Below are positions 1-8,695 of a stretch of 61,319 nucleotides of DNA, in pieces (position 1 is the stretch's first letter; each line of letters begins with the position of its first letter). Source of the DNA: Crocosphaera chwakensis CCY0110 (GTDB lineage Bacteria; Cyanobacteriota; Cyanobacteriia; Cyanobacteriales; Microcystaceae). Below the pieces are notes generated by a model, which searched no databases, had not been told where the DNA came from, and saw nothing but the letters and a program-made list of their open reading frames with translations. The DNA lies in assembly GCF_000169335.1 (NCBI RefSeq), contig NZ_AAXW01000027.1, positions 1 to 61,319 on the forward strand, in the 5' to 3' direction. A program made the translations under genes and the position numbers.

Positions 1-1835
1 TAATAAACTATTTTCAATCCTTAGAAACAGGAGATTTTCGTCATCTCATTTCTTTCTTACAACAACCCAATTCAGACAAGTTAATACAATTTCTTTATCA
101 ATCTCAATTACAGTCAATTTCTCGGTTGAACCCTGAGTTAAATAAACGGGGATACGAAGGAGAATTAATTAGTTATCGCTACCCATTAAACAAATATATC
201 TTTAAAGACACTCACCCCGAAGGATGGGGATTTTTACATCATAAAATTGGGGTAGCGCAATATAAACACCAAGAATATGATAACGCCATTAATAGTTATT
301 ATTGTGCTTTAGAAACCTTAACCGTTGAACAGTTTCCCCAATTACGCTTAGAAGTGATTCAAGACTTAGTTAAAGTTTATTTAGCAGTGAGAGATAAAGA
401 CAATGCTGATGATTATTTATTACAAGGATTAAACCTACTCAATGAATTATTAGATAAGGTTTCTATTGAAGATGAAAACCAAAGATTAAGACTGGAGGCG
501 AAATTTTTAACGTTTCGTCAACTGACGGTTAATGTTCTTTTGGAAAAGGGAGAAATTATCGAAGCATTACGTAACGCAGAGTTAGAAAAAAATCGACGGT
601 TAACCCATATTTTAGAAGGATACCAAACGGAAAATAAACTACAAGAAACTTCTAATATTTATCCCAGTTACGAACAAATTCAAACCCTATTAACTCCCAA
701 TCAAGCGATAGTTTACTGGTTTAACAGTCCGATGGGACTAATTACCTTTATTATCAAACAAGGATTACAGCAACCGATTTATAAGTTAAACTATTCTACT
801 TCTCAAGGCAATTCTACGATAGAACAATGGATAAAAGCATGGGACGAAGATTATCAAGACTACCGCAGCAAAAAAGATACTGAAATAGAAGATAAACAAG
901 AACATTCTTGGAGACTTAATTTAAGCGATCGCCTAGAAAGTTTAAAAGAAATTTTAGGAATATCCGAGATAGAAAACGACTTACAAGACATTGAAGAATT
1001 AATTTTAATTCCTCATCAAGATTTACATCGCTTACCCTTGCATTCCCTGTTTACTCAAAAAGATTTGACTATTTCTTATCTTCCTAGTTTACAAATTGGT
1101 TTAAAATTACAACAAAAACAACAACAATTAAATAAGAGTCAAACAGAATCATTATTAAGCATAGAAAACCCCAGAAAAGATTTAGTTTTTTCTGAAATTG
1201 AATCAGCGATCATTAATACATACTTTGCTACAATAGAAACATCTGTTACTACCATTGAGGACTTTTAAAATGTTATTCCTAACTATACTCACCTTCATTT
1301 TACCGGTCATGGTTATTATAATTTTGATGATCCCAAAAGATCAGCTTTAGAGTTTGAAAATAAGAGTTTACTAACTGCTTATGAAATTAATCAGCTTAAC
1401 TTTAATTCCTATAAGTTAATAACCCTTGCTGCTTGCGAAACTGCCTTAAATGGAAACCAAACCATTGACAGCGAATATGTCGGGTTAGTGAGTGCATTTA
1501 TCAAAGGAGGTGCAAACTGTGTTCTTAGTACCCTATGGACAGTTGACGAAACTTCTAGCGCATGGTTAATAATTTATTTTTATCAACAATATTATTCAAG
1601 AATTACCCCCAAAATTGCCTTAAAAAATGCACAGTATTGGTTACAAACTGTGAATAATCATAAATTAGTTATTTGGTTAACTGAACTATTGGAAGATACT
1701 AAACATAAAGAAATTGATCCTCATGTTATCGAATTAGTTCAAGATGAAATCAATAAATATAAACAACGAAATCCTAATAATAAACGTTATGAAAATCCTT
1801 ATTATTGGTTAGGCTTTATTGTTCATCAATTGTAA
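1..1835 (+). pseudogene. TPR/CHAT-domain protein, 5' end outside window, in-frame stop
   Basis: The reading frame is open from the first bases of the window, so the gene starts upstream. It runs to a TAA at 1266-1268 and then continues in the same frame to 1835. The first part is helical and TPR-like (about residues 30-150 of the visible frame). The second part is a CHAT (caspase-like, clan CD) domain. The catalytic His lies in HFTGHGYYNF, about 1302-1325, and the Cys in LAACETALNG, about 1431-1455; both lie after the stop. The C-terminal LSTLW and YWLGFI strings are typical of CHAT domains. Only the internal TAA breaks the gene, so it is a nonsense allele, a recoded stop or a sequencing error. 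CHAT proteins in cyanobacteria are usually proposed regulated proteases. Two small genes follow on the same strand and may belong with it. Confidence 0.8.
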
Positions 1836-1882
1836 GCTGTGTTAATATACAACTAATAGATCCTACTTGTTAGGAGGAAACC

Positions 1883-2509
1883 ATGAGTCAACCATCTAAT
1901 CCCCTAAAATCCAGTCAAAAAAGAACCTTAGACGCTTGGAAAATTGCTCTTAAGCGTGTAGATGTTGATACATTTCCTGAAAATTTAAAAGTAAAAATAG
2001 AACAAATTGAAAGAGACTTATCTCAAAATAATTATGAGGTTATCTCTAAAATTAGAGAGGTTGTTAAAGAAAACGATAATTTTAATGATACTTATCAAAC
2101 AGTGAGACAAGAATTAGCAGAACAATATAGTAGCAAAGAAAGAGATAAAATAGCAATTCCTTTAGAGGGAAACAATTTAACCAATAGAAGTTTTAAAAAT
2201 AGAGAAAAAACTAAGCAAAAAATTGATCCTAAAGCTTTGTTCATTTTACAAGAATTAGATACTTATCCCTTAACACTAAGAGATTTGAAATATCGTTTAG
2301 ACTTACCATCATGGGAAGTCTATAAACTTATTAAACAACTATGGAACGACAGAAAAATAAATAAAGTTTCTGGGAATATTTGGTATAGTGTTTTTCCCAT
2401 TACTAAACCAAGAAACTTAGATATTCAAGAGGATGATTCAGAAACCTATTTTACAGTAACATCCCTTGGTAAAACTCAACTTCGTAAATTAAGCAATTCT
2501 CGTCGATAA
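1883..2509 (+). CDS. Hypothetical protein with winged-helix-like C-terminal region
   Basis: A 208-residue soluble, charged protein. It starts at ATG 1883 behind a strong Shine-Dalgarno sequence (TTAGGAGG). Residues about 120-165 (DPKALFILQELDTYPLTLRD, then a helix and WYSVFP) read like a winged helix, but no named family is recognised. It lies 47 bp after the CHAT gene and 5 bp before the next membrane-protein gene, which suggests one transcript. A role as regulator or adaptor of the CHAT protein would be inference from context only. No frameshift is seen. Confidence 0.6.
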   Translation: MSQPSNPLKSSQKRTLDAWKIALKRVDVDTFPENLKVKIEQIERDLSQNNYEVISKIREVVKENDNFNDTYQTVRQELAEQYSSKERDKIAIPLEGNNLTNRSFKNREKTKQKIDPKALFILQELDTYPLTLRDLKYRLDLPSWEVYKLIKQLWNDRKINKVSGNIWYSVFPITKPRNLDIQEDDSETYFTVTSLGKTQLRKLSNSRR

Positions 2510-2514
2510 AGTTA

Positions 2515-3198
2515 ATGGGAGAAAGTTCTACTACATTAAATTTAGTTCCTTATATTATTATAGGCTTTATTCCAGGAATTATTAATGGTATTAATGCTTG
2601 GATAACATTAGAGAAAAAATATTTTAATTATGTCTTTTTTAAACCATTGAAAAGTTTTCTTGTTTGGATATGGTTATTAATTCAAATTTACGTTCCTGGA
2701 CAGATTTATTGGTGGGTAATTACCCTAATCTTTCCTGAAAAACCAGACATAAATGTACTATTTATTCTCATGGTAGTTATTTATGGAATCTGTTTTCCTT
2801 CATTATTAGATGTTATAGAACAACTAGCTATAATACCTCGTAATGTAAGCATTATAATTAATTGCGTTGAAAATTTACTCGAAGACTATCTAACGAAAAG
2901 ACAAACAGGAAAAACCAGCGATTTTTGGTCTGATTTAGAGGAAGAGATAGAAAAATCATCAGATTTATTAGGAGGAATCAAACATCTTAAAAATCACTAT
3001 TTTTACGTAAAGTATAACAGAATCAACGAGAAAAAATATCAATATTTTAAAAAAAAATTAGAAAAAATTGCTCAAAATAAAAATACTGAAGAATTGATAT
3101 CAACTTGTTTTAAAGGAATTATTCCCCGTCAAGACTTACTGGGTGTTTTGAAAAAGTTTAAGGTATCTAAAAATTTTATTGACCGCTATTTTAAGTAA
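2515..3198 (+). CDS. Hypothetical multi-pass membrane protein
   Basis: A 227-residue protein with three or four hydrophobic segments in the first 125 residues (around VPYIIIGFIPGIINGI, FLVWIWLLIQIYV, WWVITLIF and FILMVVIYGICF). A lysine-rich cytosolic-looking tail of about 100 residues follows. The ATG at 2515 is 5 bp after the preceding stop, so translation is probably coupled. I do not recognise the family. Its place at the end of a CHAT-led group fits a membrane target or effector of that protein, but nothing in the sequence proves this. Confidence 0.55.
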   Translation: MGESSTTLNLVPYIIIGFIPGIINGINAWITLEKKYFNYVFFKPLKSFLVWIWLLIQIYVPGQIYWWVITLIFPEKPDINVLFILMVVIYGICFPSLLDVIEQLAIIPRNVSIIINCVENLLEDYLTKRQTGKTSDFWSDLEEEIEKSSDLLGGIKHLKNHYFYVKYNRINEKKYQYFKKKLEKIAQNKNTEELISTCFKGIIPRQDLLGVLKKFKVSKNFIDRYFK

Positions 3199-3324
3199 AA
3201 AAAATTTAGCCCAAAAACTAGGGAAAGTCACAGAACTATAAAATAACCTCATCTAGAAGACTTAATCATTCTATTGATCCGCAACTTTCCCGAATCTTGC
3301 TGTTAAATTAAACAGGGTTTAAAA

Positions 3325-4077
3325 TTAACGGCGGGGAACCTTAGATAAATAATCAAGGTTTCCAGTAGAAACTCTGGGGGTTGATTTTCCTTGAGCGCTT
3401 GAAAGACTACGAGCTGTATTTAAGAAGTTGGCAGGATCGCCAGCTTTGGCCTTTTTGTCTTGAGGAACAAAACGACGGATTTCGTTTTGCCATACAATTT
3501 GAGGGAAGCCTAAAATACCGCGATAGTAGCCATCATAACGAGGAGATTTAATGTTAAAGGGTAATTCTCCTTCATCCCGTCCAGGAAGGTTACGACGACG
3601 CTGATAGGGTACGGTATCATAACCGAAGTTTTCTAGATACTCTTCGCTATTGAGTAACTCATCGATGAAACCGCCATATCCTTTGGTCGCAACAACGATA
3701 GACCAAGCGATTTTTTCCTGTTCGCTGTAAACGTCTCGTCCTAATACCCGTTGAACACATTGTTCAACATAACGATAGTTACTGTTTTTCTCGTAGAAAC
3801 TGGTTACAAAGGTATTAGAGAGTAGTAACCCACGAATAAAGTCCCGTACAGTAATTTGTCCGTTACGGAGTTGGGACTCTAAAAAGGGTTCACGATCCCA
3901 TTTAAACGCATGGAAAAAGATTTGACGATAAGCTGCTTCGATTAAAACACCCATGTCCCCAGGAGAGAGAACATTCTCGGTAGTAAAGATGACCGGTTGC
4001 TCGTCTCCTGGTACGATGTATCCTTCAACTCGCGCATTTTGAGATTTAGGCGCGTAATTTATAAGAGGAAGAGCCAA
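3325..4077 (-). CDS. cpcG: Phycobilisome rod-core linker polypeptide CpcG
   Basis: CpcG attaches phycocyanin rods to the allophycocyanin core on the cytoplasmic face of the thylakoid. The 250-residue product has the PBS linker domain (about residues 15-160). It starts MALPLINYAP, as CpcG proteins do, and carries the family strings FKWDREPFLES, RDFIRGLLLS and FIDELLNSEEYLENFG. The C-terminal portion (SPRYDGYYRG, then FLNTARSLSSAQ) matches CpcG1-type linkers and is not the membrane-anchored CpcG2/CpcL type, since there is no C-terminal hydrophobic helix. It is transcribed alone. The 264 bp upstream (4078-4341) presumably hold its promoter. Confidence 0.95.
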   Translation of the reverse strand: MALPLINYAPKSQNARVEGYIVPGDEQPVIFTTENVLSPGDMGVLIEAAYRQIFFHAFKWDREPFLESQLRNGQITVRDFIRGLLLSNTFVTSFYEKNSNYRYVEQCVQRVLGRDVYSEQEKIAWSIVVATKGYGGFIDELLNSEEYLENFGYDTVPYQRRRNLPGRDEGELPFNIKSPRYDGYYRGILGFPQIVWQNEIRRFVPQDKKAKAGDPANFLNTARSLSSAQGKSTPRVSTGNLDYLSKVPRR

Positions 4078-4341
4078 GTTTGAACCTCCGTTATTTTACA
4101 AAGTCTTAAAAACTGTAATCCTAATCATAAGCGAGTTGGGGACACTAGGTCGTCAAATATTAACAATTGTTACAAGAAAGATAGAAATGGTTTAACATAC
4201 AGAGGAAGCATTAAGAAAAATGTTGTCAGCTTTGGATTCTGTTGGCTGAGTTCACTGTCTCAATTCAAAATCTGGACGGAAAATCTTTAAAAAACTAATT
4301 TGAACAAGAAAAAAAGAAAAAATTATACAATTTTATAAGAG

Positions 4342-4770
4342 TTAACTTCTATCTAAAAACTCACAGGAAGAAAGAAATTGTGTAAAGCCTTGTTTAAAAA
4401 AATTCATATCTTTTCTAAGCTGAACTGGGGCTTTAATGAAATTAGGTTGACTAAGCTCAGTTCTACTCTTTAAGTTACTGTTCGTGATAGGTAAATAAAC
4501 TGATTTATAGGAATCTAATAATTCAGATTTAGTTGTATAGCCTCTGATTTCTAAGCAACCTAGCTTATCTTTAAGATTTAAAGTATCTAATTCTATACCT
4601 GCTTTAATCGCTCTATATAAAAAAGTTTCTTTGATATGTAATTTCACTAAAAAGTACCAGTTACCTTCCCATTCCACTTCATTCTCAGGAACAGCTAAAA
4701 AATGGCCATTAGTTGACTTTAATGATATTGTTAATTCTTCTGGAAGTTCGATAAACTGATTATTAGTCAC
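4342..4770 (-). CDS. Hypothetical protein downstream of C5 methyltransferase
   Basis: A 142-residue ORF read from a GTG at 4770. The same frame is open upstream to about 4857 (FPVDYSAINDND and on) with no ATG, GTG or TTG there, reaching almost to the methyltransferase stop. The true start is therefore uncertain and may be a non-canonical codon coupled to that stop. No family is recognised. Its place behind a solitary C5 methyltransferase suggests a restriction partner or its remnant, but no PD-(D/E)XK, HNH or PLD motif is visible. Low-GC codon use matches the methyltransferase. Confidence 0.45.
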   Translation of the reverse strand: MTNNQFIELPEELTISLKSTNGHFLAVPENEVEWEGNWYFLVKLHIKETFLYRAIKAGIELDTLNLKDKLGCLEIRGYTTKSELLDSYKSVYLPITNSNLKSRTELSQPNFIKAPVQLRKDMNFFKQGFTQFLSSCEFLDRS

Positions 4771-4868
4771 AATTTGTGTAAAATCACCAGAATCTCTTTT
4801 TTGATATTCCGCTTCTTCACTGTCATTATCATTAATTGCACTATAATCTACAGGAAAAATAACACCTG

Positions 4869-5957
4869 TTAATTCTTTTCAGAACCTCCATTTACTTCTT
4901 GACTATTATCTAAATTAAGAGAAAGTGATAACTGTTGATAAGATATAGAGTTTTTTGATAAAGTTTCATAGACTTTATATGCAAAAACTTCTTTTAAATA
5001 ATCAGCTATTATTTTGATAGCTGGTGGTGGAACTGAATTTCCTATTTGTTTTCTAACACTTGCGATAGAACCATAAAAAATAAAATCATCAGGATATCCG
5101 AAAAGCCTCGCTCTTTCTCTATTAGTTAATGGTCTAGGTTCTAAATAATGATATCCCCAAGTACCACCCCCACCAGCAGCAATAATAGTGGTTGAAGGTC
5201 TATTTCTATGAAGTCGTCTATAAACATGGCTAATCATTCCTTTAACATAATAAGGTGAATTTCTAGGAATAGCTGTAAAGTTTTCTCCTTCAGGAATTAA
5301 CTTCAGCATTTCAATGGTTTTCTTTTTTATATTTTGATGTTCATTGTTATATGGGATCTTTTTTACTCCTTGTAAAGCTTCTTCTGATGTTACATATTCG
5401 TCAGGTTTATGTGTTGGAAATGGCTTTCTATATTTGAAGTTTATATCCTTTCTAATTCCTATGATTAAAACTCGTTCTCTCAATTGAGGAACTCCATAAT
5501 CCGCAAAATTATAAATATCGATATCTAAATCATATCCATACAGTCCACAGTTCTCAAAGTCTTCTTTAATTTGCATAATTGCTTTGCCTTTATTAGCAGT
5601 CATTAAACCTTTAACATTTTCAGCAATAAAGACTTTAGGATTTTTATCTTGAACTACTTTAACAAAGTATTTGTATAAGTTACCCCTTTCAGTAGATAAT
5701 CCTTTTCTTTTCCAAATTAAAGAGAAATCTTGACAGGGAAAACCACCAATAATTATATCACATTTAGGAATGTCTTTAAGGTTAATATTAGCAATATCAG
5801 ACTTAACTATATGATTCCCTATATTATTTTTATAGGTTTGACAAGCATCAGAATCAATATCATTAGCCCATATAATCTTGTATCCTGCATTGACAAAACC
5901 CAGATCCATTCCTCCGCATCCACTAAACAAAGAAACAACATTTATTATATTTTCCAT
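4869..5957 (-). CDS. DNA (cytosine-5-)-methyltransferase
   Basis: Transfers methyl from S-adenosylmethionine to C5 of cytosine in a specific DNA site. The 362 residues carry the C5-MTase motifs in order: motif I FSGCGGMDLGF (about 10-20), motif IV GGFPCQDFS with the catalytic Cys (about 71-79), motif VI ENVKG (about 113-117), motif VIII QLRERVLIIG and motif X QIGNSVPPP (about 305-313). The target-recognition region lies between VIII and IX (about 185-250). No intact nuclease is adjacent, so it is either an orphan methylase or half of a restriction system whose partner is the small ORF just downstream. Start ATG at 5957. Confidence 0.93.
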   Translation of the reverse strand: MENIINVVSLFSGCGGMDLGFVNAGYKIIWANDIDSDACQTYKNNIGNHIVKSDIANINLKDIPKCDIIIGGFPCQDFSLIWKRKGLSTERGNLYKYFVKVVQDKNPKVFIAENVKGLMTANKGKAIMQIKEDFENCGLYGYDLDIDIYNFADYGVPQLRERVLIIGIRKDINFKYRKPFPTHKPDEYVTSEEALQGVKKIPYNNEHQNIKKKTIEMLKLIPEGENFTAIPRNSPYYVKGMISHVYRRLHRNRPSTTIIAAGGGGTWGYHYLEPRPLTNRERARLFGYPDDFIFYGSIASVRKQIGNSVPPPAIKIIADYLKEVFAYKVYETLSKNSISYQQLSLSLNLDNSQEVNGGSEKN

Positions 5958-6067
5958 TGAGTTTTGATAGATAAAAACTCAACCATTTTAATCGTTTTAT
6001 TTTTTTATATTATATCAGCTTTATTATCTTAAACAGCTAAAAAATCATTGACTTGCTGAAAATCGTA

Positions 6068-6128
6068 ATGGGTTAGCACGAAGCAATAATGTTTATTACC
6101 ATTCAAAACGTATTGTTGTCTAACCCAT
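6068..6128. repeat. Imperfect inverted repeat with ATGGGTTAG arms
   Basis: The perfect 9-bp arms ATGGGTTAG (6068-6076) and CTAACCCAT (6120-6128) enclose about 43 bp with further partial pairing. It sits in the 209-bp space between the methyltransferase promoter side and the 3' end of the lyase gene. It may be a small dispersed hairpin repeat or a terminator for the lyase gene; no T-run is obvious. Confidence 0.4.
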
Positions 6129-6166
6129 CCTAAATAAATTGATAGTTCAATCAATCAACCGATAAC

Positions 6167-6760
6167 TTACCACCCAGTAATAGAATAACCCACACTGAGG
6201 GGCGCAATATTGTTGGTTTCTTTGTTTGACTCAGAATGATCAGCTTGACGCATTTCAGCGCAAAATGTAGCGGTATTGAAACCTCCAAACCTCTGCACGG
6301 TACTGGTTCTTAACCGCAGGTTAGGGTTAACAAACCAAAACCGCTCAATGGTACTCATGGTGTCATATTCGGTAATTAATACCAGTGCATCATCCGCATC
6401 AATATAGTAACGACCGGCAATGGGGACAATTTCAGCATAACCTCGCTCTCGGAGTAAAACCCCTTCTCTGGGGTTATCTTGTTCGGGAATAAGGGCAAAA
6501 ATGGTGTTTCCACTATGGTTTTCGTCTTCTTTGTCCCAGGCCATGGAACCATCCCAACTAACAAAAGCACCCCCAATGGCTAAACTAGGGTCAACTTCGT
6601 GCATTTGACAAATTTCAACAATTTTGGGATTATCCGATTCTAAAGCCTCAACATAAATTTCAGAATTGCCGATTTCAGCCCGTCTAAAAGCTAAATGGTG
6701 GGTTGTCCGTTGCGATCGCCATTTTCCTGAACTATTTTGAAAAAATTTTAGTGCATCCAT
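6167..6760 (-). CDS. cpcS: Phycobiliprotein lyase, CpcS/CpeS family
   Basis: CpcS/CpeS lyases attach phycocyanobilin (or phycoerythrobilin) to a Cys of phycobiliprotein subunits. The 197-residue lipocalin-like protein begins MDALKFFQNSSGKWRSQRTT and carries HHLAFRRAEIG, FVSWDGSMAWD and RERGYAEIVP, all typical of the family, in a single beta-barrel. The exact subgroup (CpcS-I, CpcS-III or CpeS) cannot be settled here. It follows the linker-like gene at 6774-7229 by only 13 bp on the same strand, so both are probably co-transcribed, consistent with a phycobilisome assembly operon. Confidence 0.88.
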   Translation of the reverse strand: MDALKFFQNSSGKWRSQRTTHHLAFRRAEIGNSEIYVEALESDNPKIVEICQMHEVDPSLAIGGAFVSWDGSMAWDKEDENHSGNTIFALIPEQDNPREGVLLRERGYAEIVPIAGRYYIDADDALVLITEYDTMSTIERFWFVNPNLRLRTSTVQRFGGFNTATFCAEMRQADHSESNKETNNIAPLSVGYSITGW

Positions 6761-6773
6761 CTTTCGATTACTC

Positions 6774-7229
6774 CTAATAGTTGTATATGGGTACTGCTTC
6801 TTCTTCTAATTCTTGAGTCAATACTAAAGGTTGACATTGTTTTATTTCTATCATAATTCCTATCGCTCCTTCTTCTTGCAAATCTTCTACATAGCCTCCA
6901 TGATATTCATAGGCTTCCACAAAGTCATCAAACGGTCCAAAATAATAAATACAGTGAGGACGTGTTGTGGTAATTTCTACCCACCAGGGTAACTTTTTCT
7001 CTTCAATTGAAAGCTCATCTAAAGTATTAATCGGAATAATATTAACAATTTTTCCACCTAAACGGCTAATCCTCTGCATCTCTCGTCTCATCCGTCCAGA
7101 AGGCACTCTTAGATAAAATTTTCCCCGACGTTGAAATAAACCGTCAATTTGATTCAGTCTACCCATTTTGGGGTTAATTACTACTTCATAAAGAAATATA
7201 CTATGGTTTTTATCATTTTTAGCAGCCAT
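6774..7229 (-). CDS. CpcD-domain plus DUF1816 phycobilisome-associated protein
   Basis: Two recognisable parts in 151 residues. Residues about 10-70 resemble the CpcD linker domain (FYLRVPSGRMRREMQRISRL followed by GGKIV). Residues about 80-125 match DUF1816 (LPWWVEITTTRPHCIYYFGPF, then a GYVEDLQEEGA helix). CpcD domains cap or terminate phycobilisome rods. DUF1816 is a cyanobacterial domain of unknown role. The fusion and the coupled lyase gene (13 bp downstream) point to a rod- or antenna-associated linker, perhaps a regulatory or quenching one. Start ATG at 7229. Confidence 0.8.
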   Translation of the reverse strand: MAAKNDKNHSIFLYEVVINPKMGRLNQIDGLFQRRGKFYLRVPSGRMRREMQRISRLGGKIVNIIPINTLDELSIEEKKLPWWVEITTTRPHCIYYFGPFDDFVEAYEYHGGYVEDLQEEGAIGIMIEIKQCQPLVLTQELEEEAVPIYNY

Positions 7230-7530
7230 ATTAATTCAAATAGCAGGATACATCTTGATACAAAATTGACACTTATTTACGTTAATTTTTGTTGGCCAAT
7301 TAAGTTACTTTGTGTAAATTTTTGTAAAAAAGTCATTAAGTAGTACAATTAATTGCTTTTCTTTAGCCTATCATAGTTTGGGTTTTTTCTTGTATAAAAT
7401 TGGAGAAATAAGCTGTGATATTGATTAATTATCTGTCTTGCTAATTAGGTATAAAAACTTAATTGATTATTTTGAAATTGTATGCTCGATTAATTATTAA
7501 TTGGATTAATTAAATAATGATAAATTGCTT
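7230..7530. other. Divergent intergenic region
   Basis: About 300 bp, very AT-rich, between the divergently transcribed CpcD-DUF1816 gene and dtd. It must hold both promoters. TTAATTA-type stretches cluster near 7480-7515, but I can name no confident operator or terminator here. Confidence 0.4.
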
Positions 7531-7986
7531 ATGCGTGTAATTATTCAAAGAGTCACTCAGTCTCAAGTAACGGTTGATGGAAAAGTTATCGGGAAGATAG
7601 GAAAAGGATTAAATTTATTAGTGGGAATTGCTGCTAATGATACCATCGCTGAAATTAATTGGATGGTGCGAAAATGTTTAGAATTACGACTATTTCCAGA
7701 TGAATCTAACCAAGGTAAATGGACACAATCAATACAAGATATTCAAGGGGAATTATTAGTTATTAGTCAGTTTACTTTATATGGTGATTGTCGTAAAGGC
7801 CGTCGTCCTTCTTTTAGTAATTCTGCACCACCCAATGAAGCTGAAAAATTATATAATTTATTTGTTGATGAGTTAAATAAGAGTGGTTTAAAAGTAGAAA
7901 CTGGAATTTTTGGGGCGATGATGGAGGTTAATATTAATAATGATGGTCCAGTCACTTTATTGTTAGAAAAAGAAGCAACTAATTAA
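7531..7986 (+). CDS. dtd: D-aminoacyl-tRNA deacylase
   Basis: Hydrolyses D-aminoacyl-tRNA (and Gly-tRNA-Ala) so that D-amino acids do not enter translation. The protein of about 151 residues starts MRVIIQRV at ATG 7531, the usual Dtd start; the TTG six bases earlier would only add two residues. Signature strings are SQFTLYGDC with KGRRPSF (about 80-96) and the C-terminal NDGPVT (Gly-cisPro-type motif region is ANDGPVT in the family). Length matches the family. The stop overlaps the stop of the convergent Uma2 gene by a few bases. Confidence 0.95.
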   Translation: MRVIIQRVTQSQVTVDGKVIGKIGKGLNLLVGIAANDTIAEINWMVRKCLELRLFPDESNQGKWTQSIQDIQGELLVISQFTLYGDCRKGRRPSFSNSAPPNEAEKLYNLFVDELNKSGLKVETGIFGAMMEVNINNDGPVTLLLEKEATN

Positions 7987-8630
7987 CTAAAATTGTCTAA
8001 ATTTTCAAATTTACGTAAGGAAATACTTGAACCTTGATTCCATCCTAATTCAATATAATAGGGTAAAATTTTCTTGATATTTGTATCTAGAAATAGACGG
8101 CTTTCTTCACTATTTTGATAACTATTTTCTTGCAAAAGATAAATGTTTAAACTTTCTTCGCGATAAATCCATAACTCAGGAATTTTAAGCAATTCATAAG
8201 CTCCCACATCGGTAATTGAGGTAAAATCTACTTCTATAGCTAAATCAGGGGGTGGATCAACAGTTAAATCAATTTTATCTTTGCCTAAAATAGCTTGTCT
8301 ATTCTCAATATAAAAACAAGTATCGGGTTCTAAACCAGCTTGATTAGGTAATTTCAGGGTAATGGGATCAAAACACTGCCAATCTTTTCCTTGTCGACGT
8401 AAGAGAATTTTTACTAAGTCGGTGAGTGTATTAACACGATTTCCATGACTGGGTAGAGGAGACATAAGGCGAATTTGTTGGGTTTGGCTATTAAAACATA
8501 GTTTAGGAAGGGTTTTATCTTGACGGACATCAAGTAATCTTTGATAATCTTCCCAAGTTTGATGAGGAAAAATAACATCATTACCAGGGGTCAACATTAA
8601 TTCATTTTCACTTACAGTAAGTAGCATCAT
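7983..8630 (-). CDS. Uma2-family putative endonuclease
   Basis: A 215-residue protein of the Uma2 family, with a PD-(D/E)XK nuclease-like fold and unknown function, highly multiplied in cyanobacteria. It shows the family pattern TWEDYQRLLDVR near the N terminus, LEPDTCFYIEN (the D of the nuclease core) and PPPDLAIEVDFTS (the acidic core strand, about residues 130-142), then ELWIYRE. The usual E-x-K is replaced here by EVDFT, so activity is uncertain. It converges on dtd with overlapping stops. Confidence 0.85.
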   Translation of the reverse strand: MMLLTVSENELMLTPGNDVIFPHQTWEDYQRLLDVRQDKTLPKLCFNSQTQQIRLMSPLPSHGNRVNTLTDLVKILLRRQGKDWQCFDPITLKLPNQAGLEPDTCFYIENRQAILGKDKIDLTVDPPPDLAIEVDFTSITDVGAYELLKIPELWIYREESLNIYLLQENSYQNSEESRLFLDTNIKKILPYYIELGWNQGSSISLRKFENLDNFS

Positions 8631-8695
8631 AAGTTTTTAATAAGATTCGTATTTTTCATTATTTTAATTATAAACTTCATGACAAAAGTAAGACT

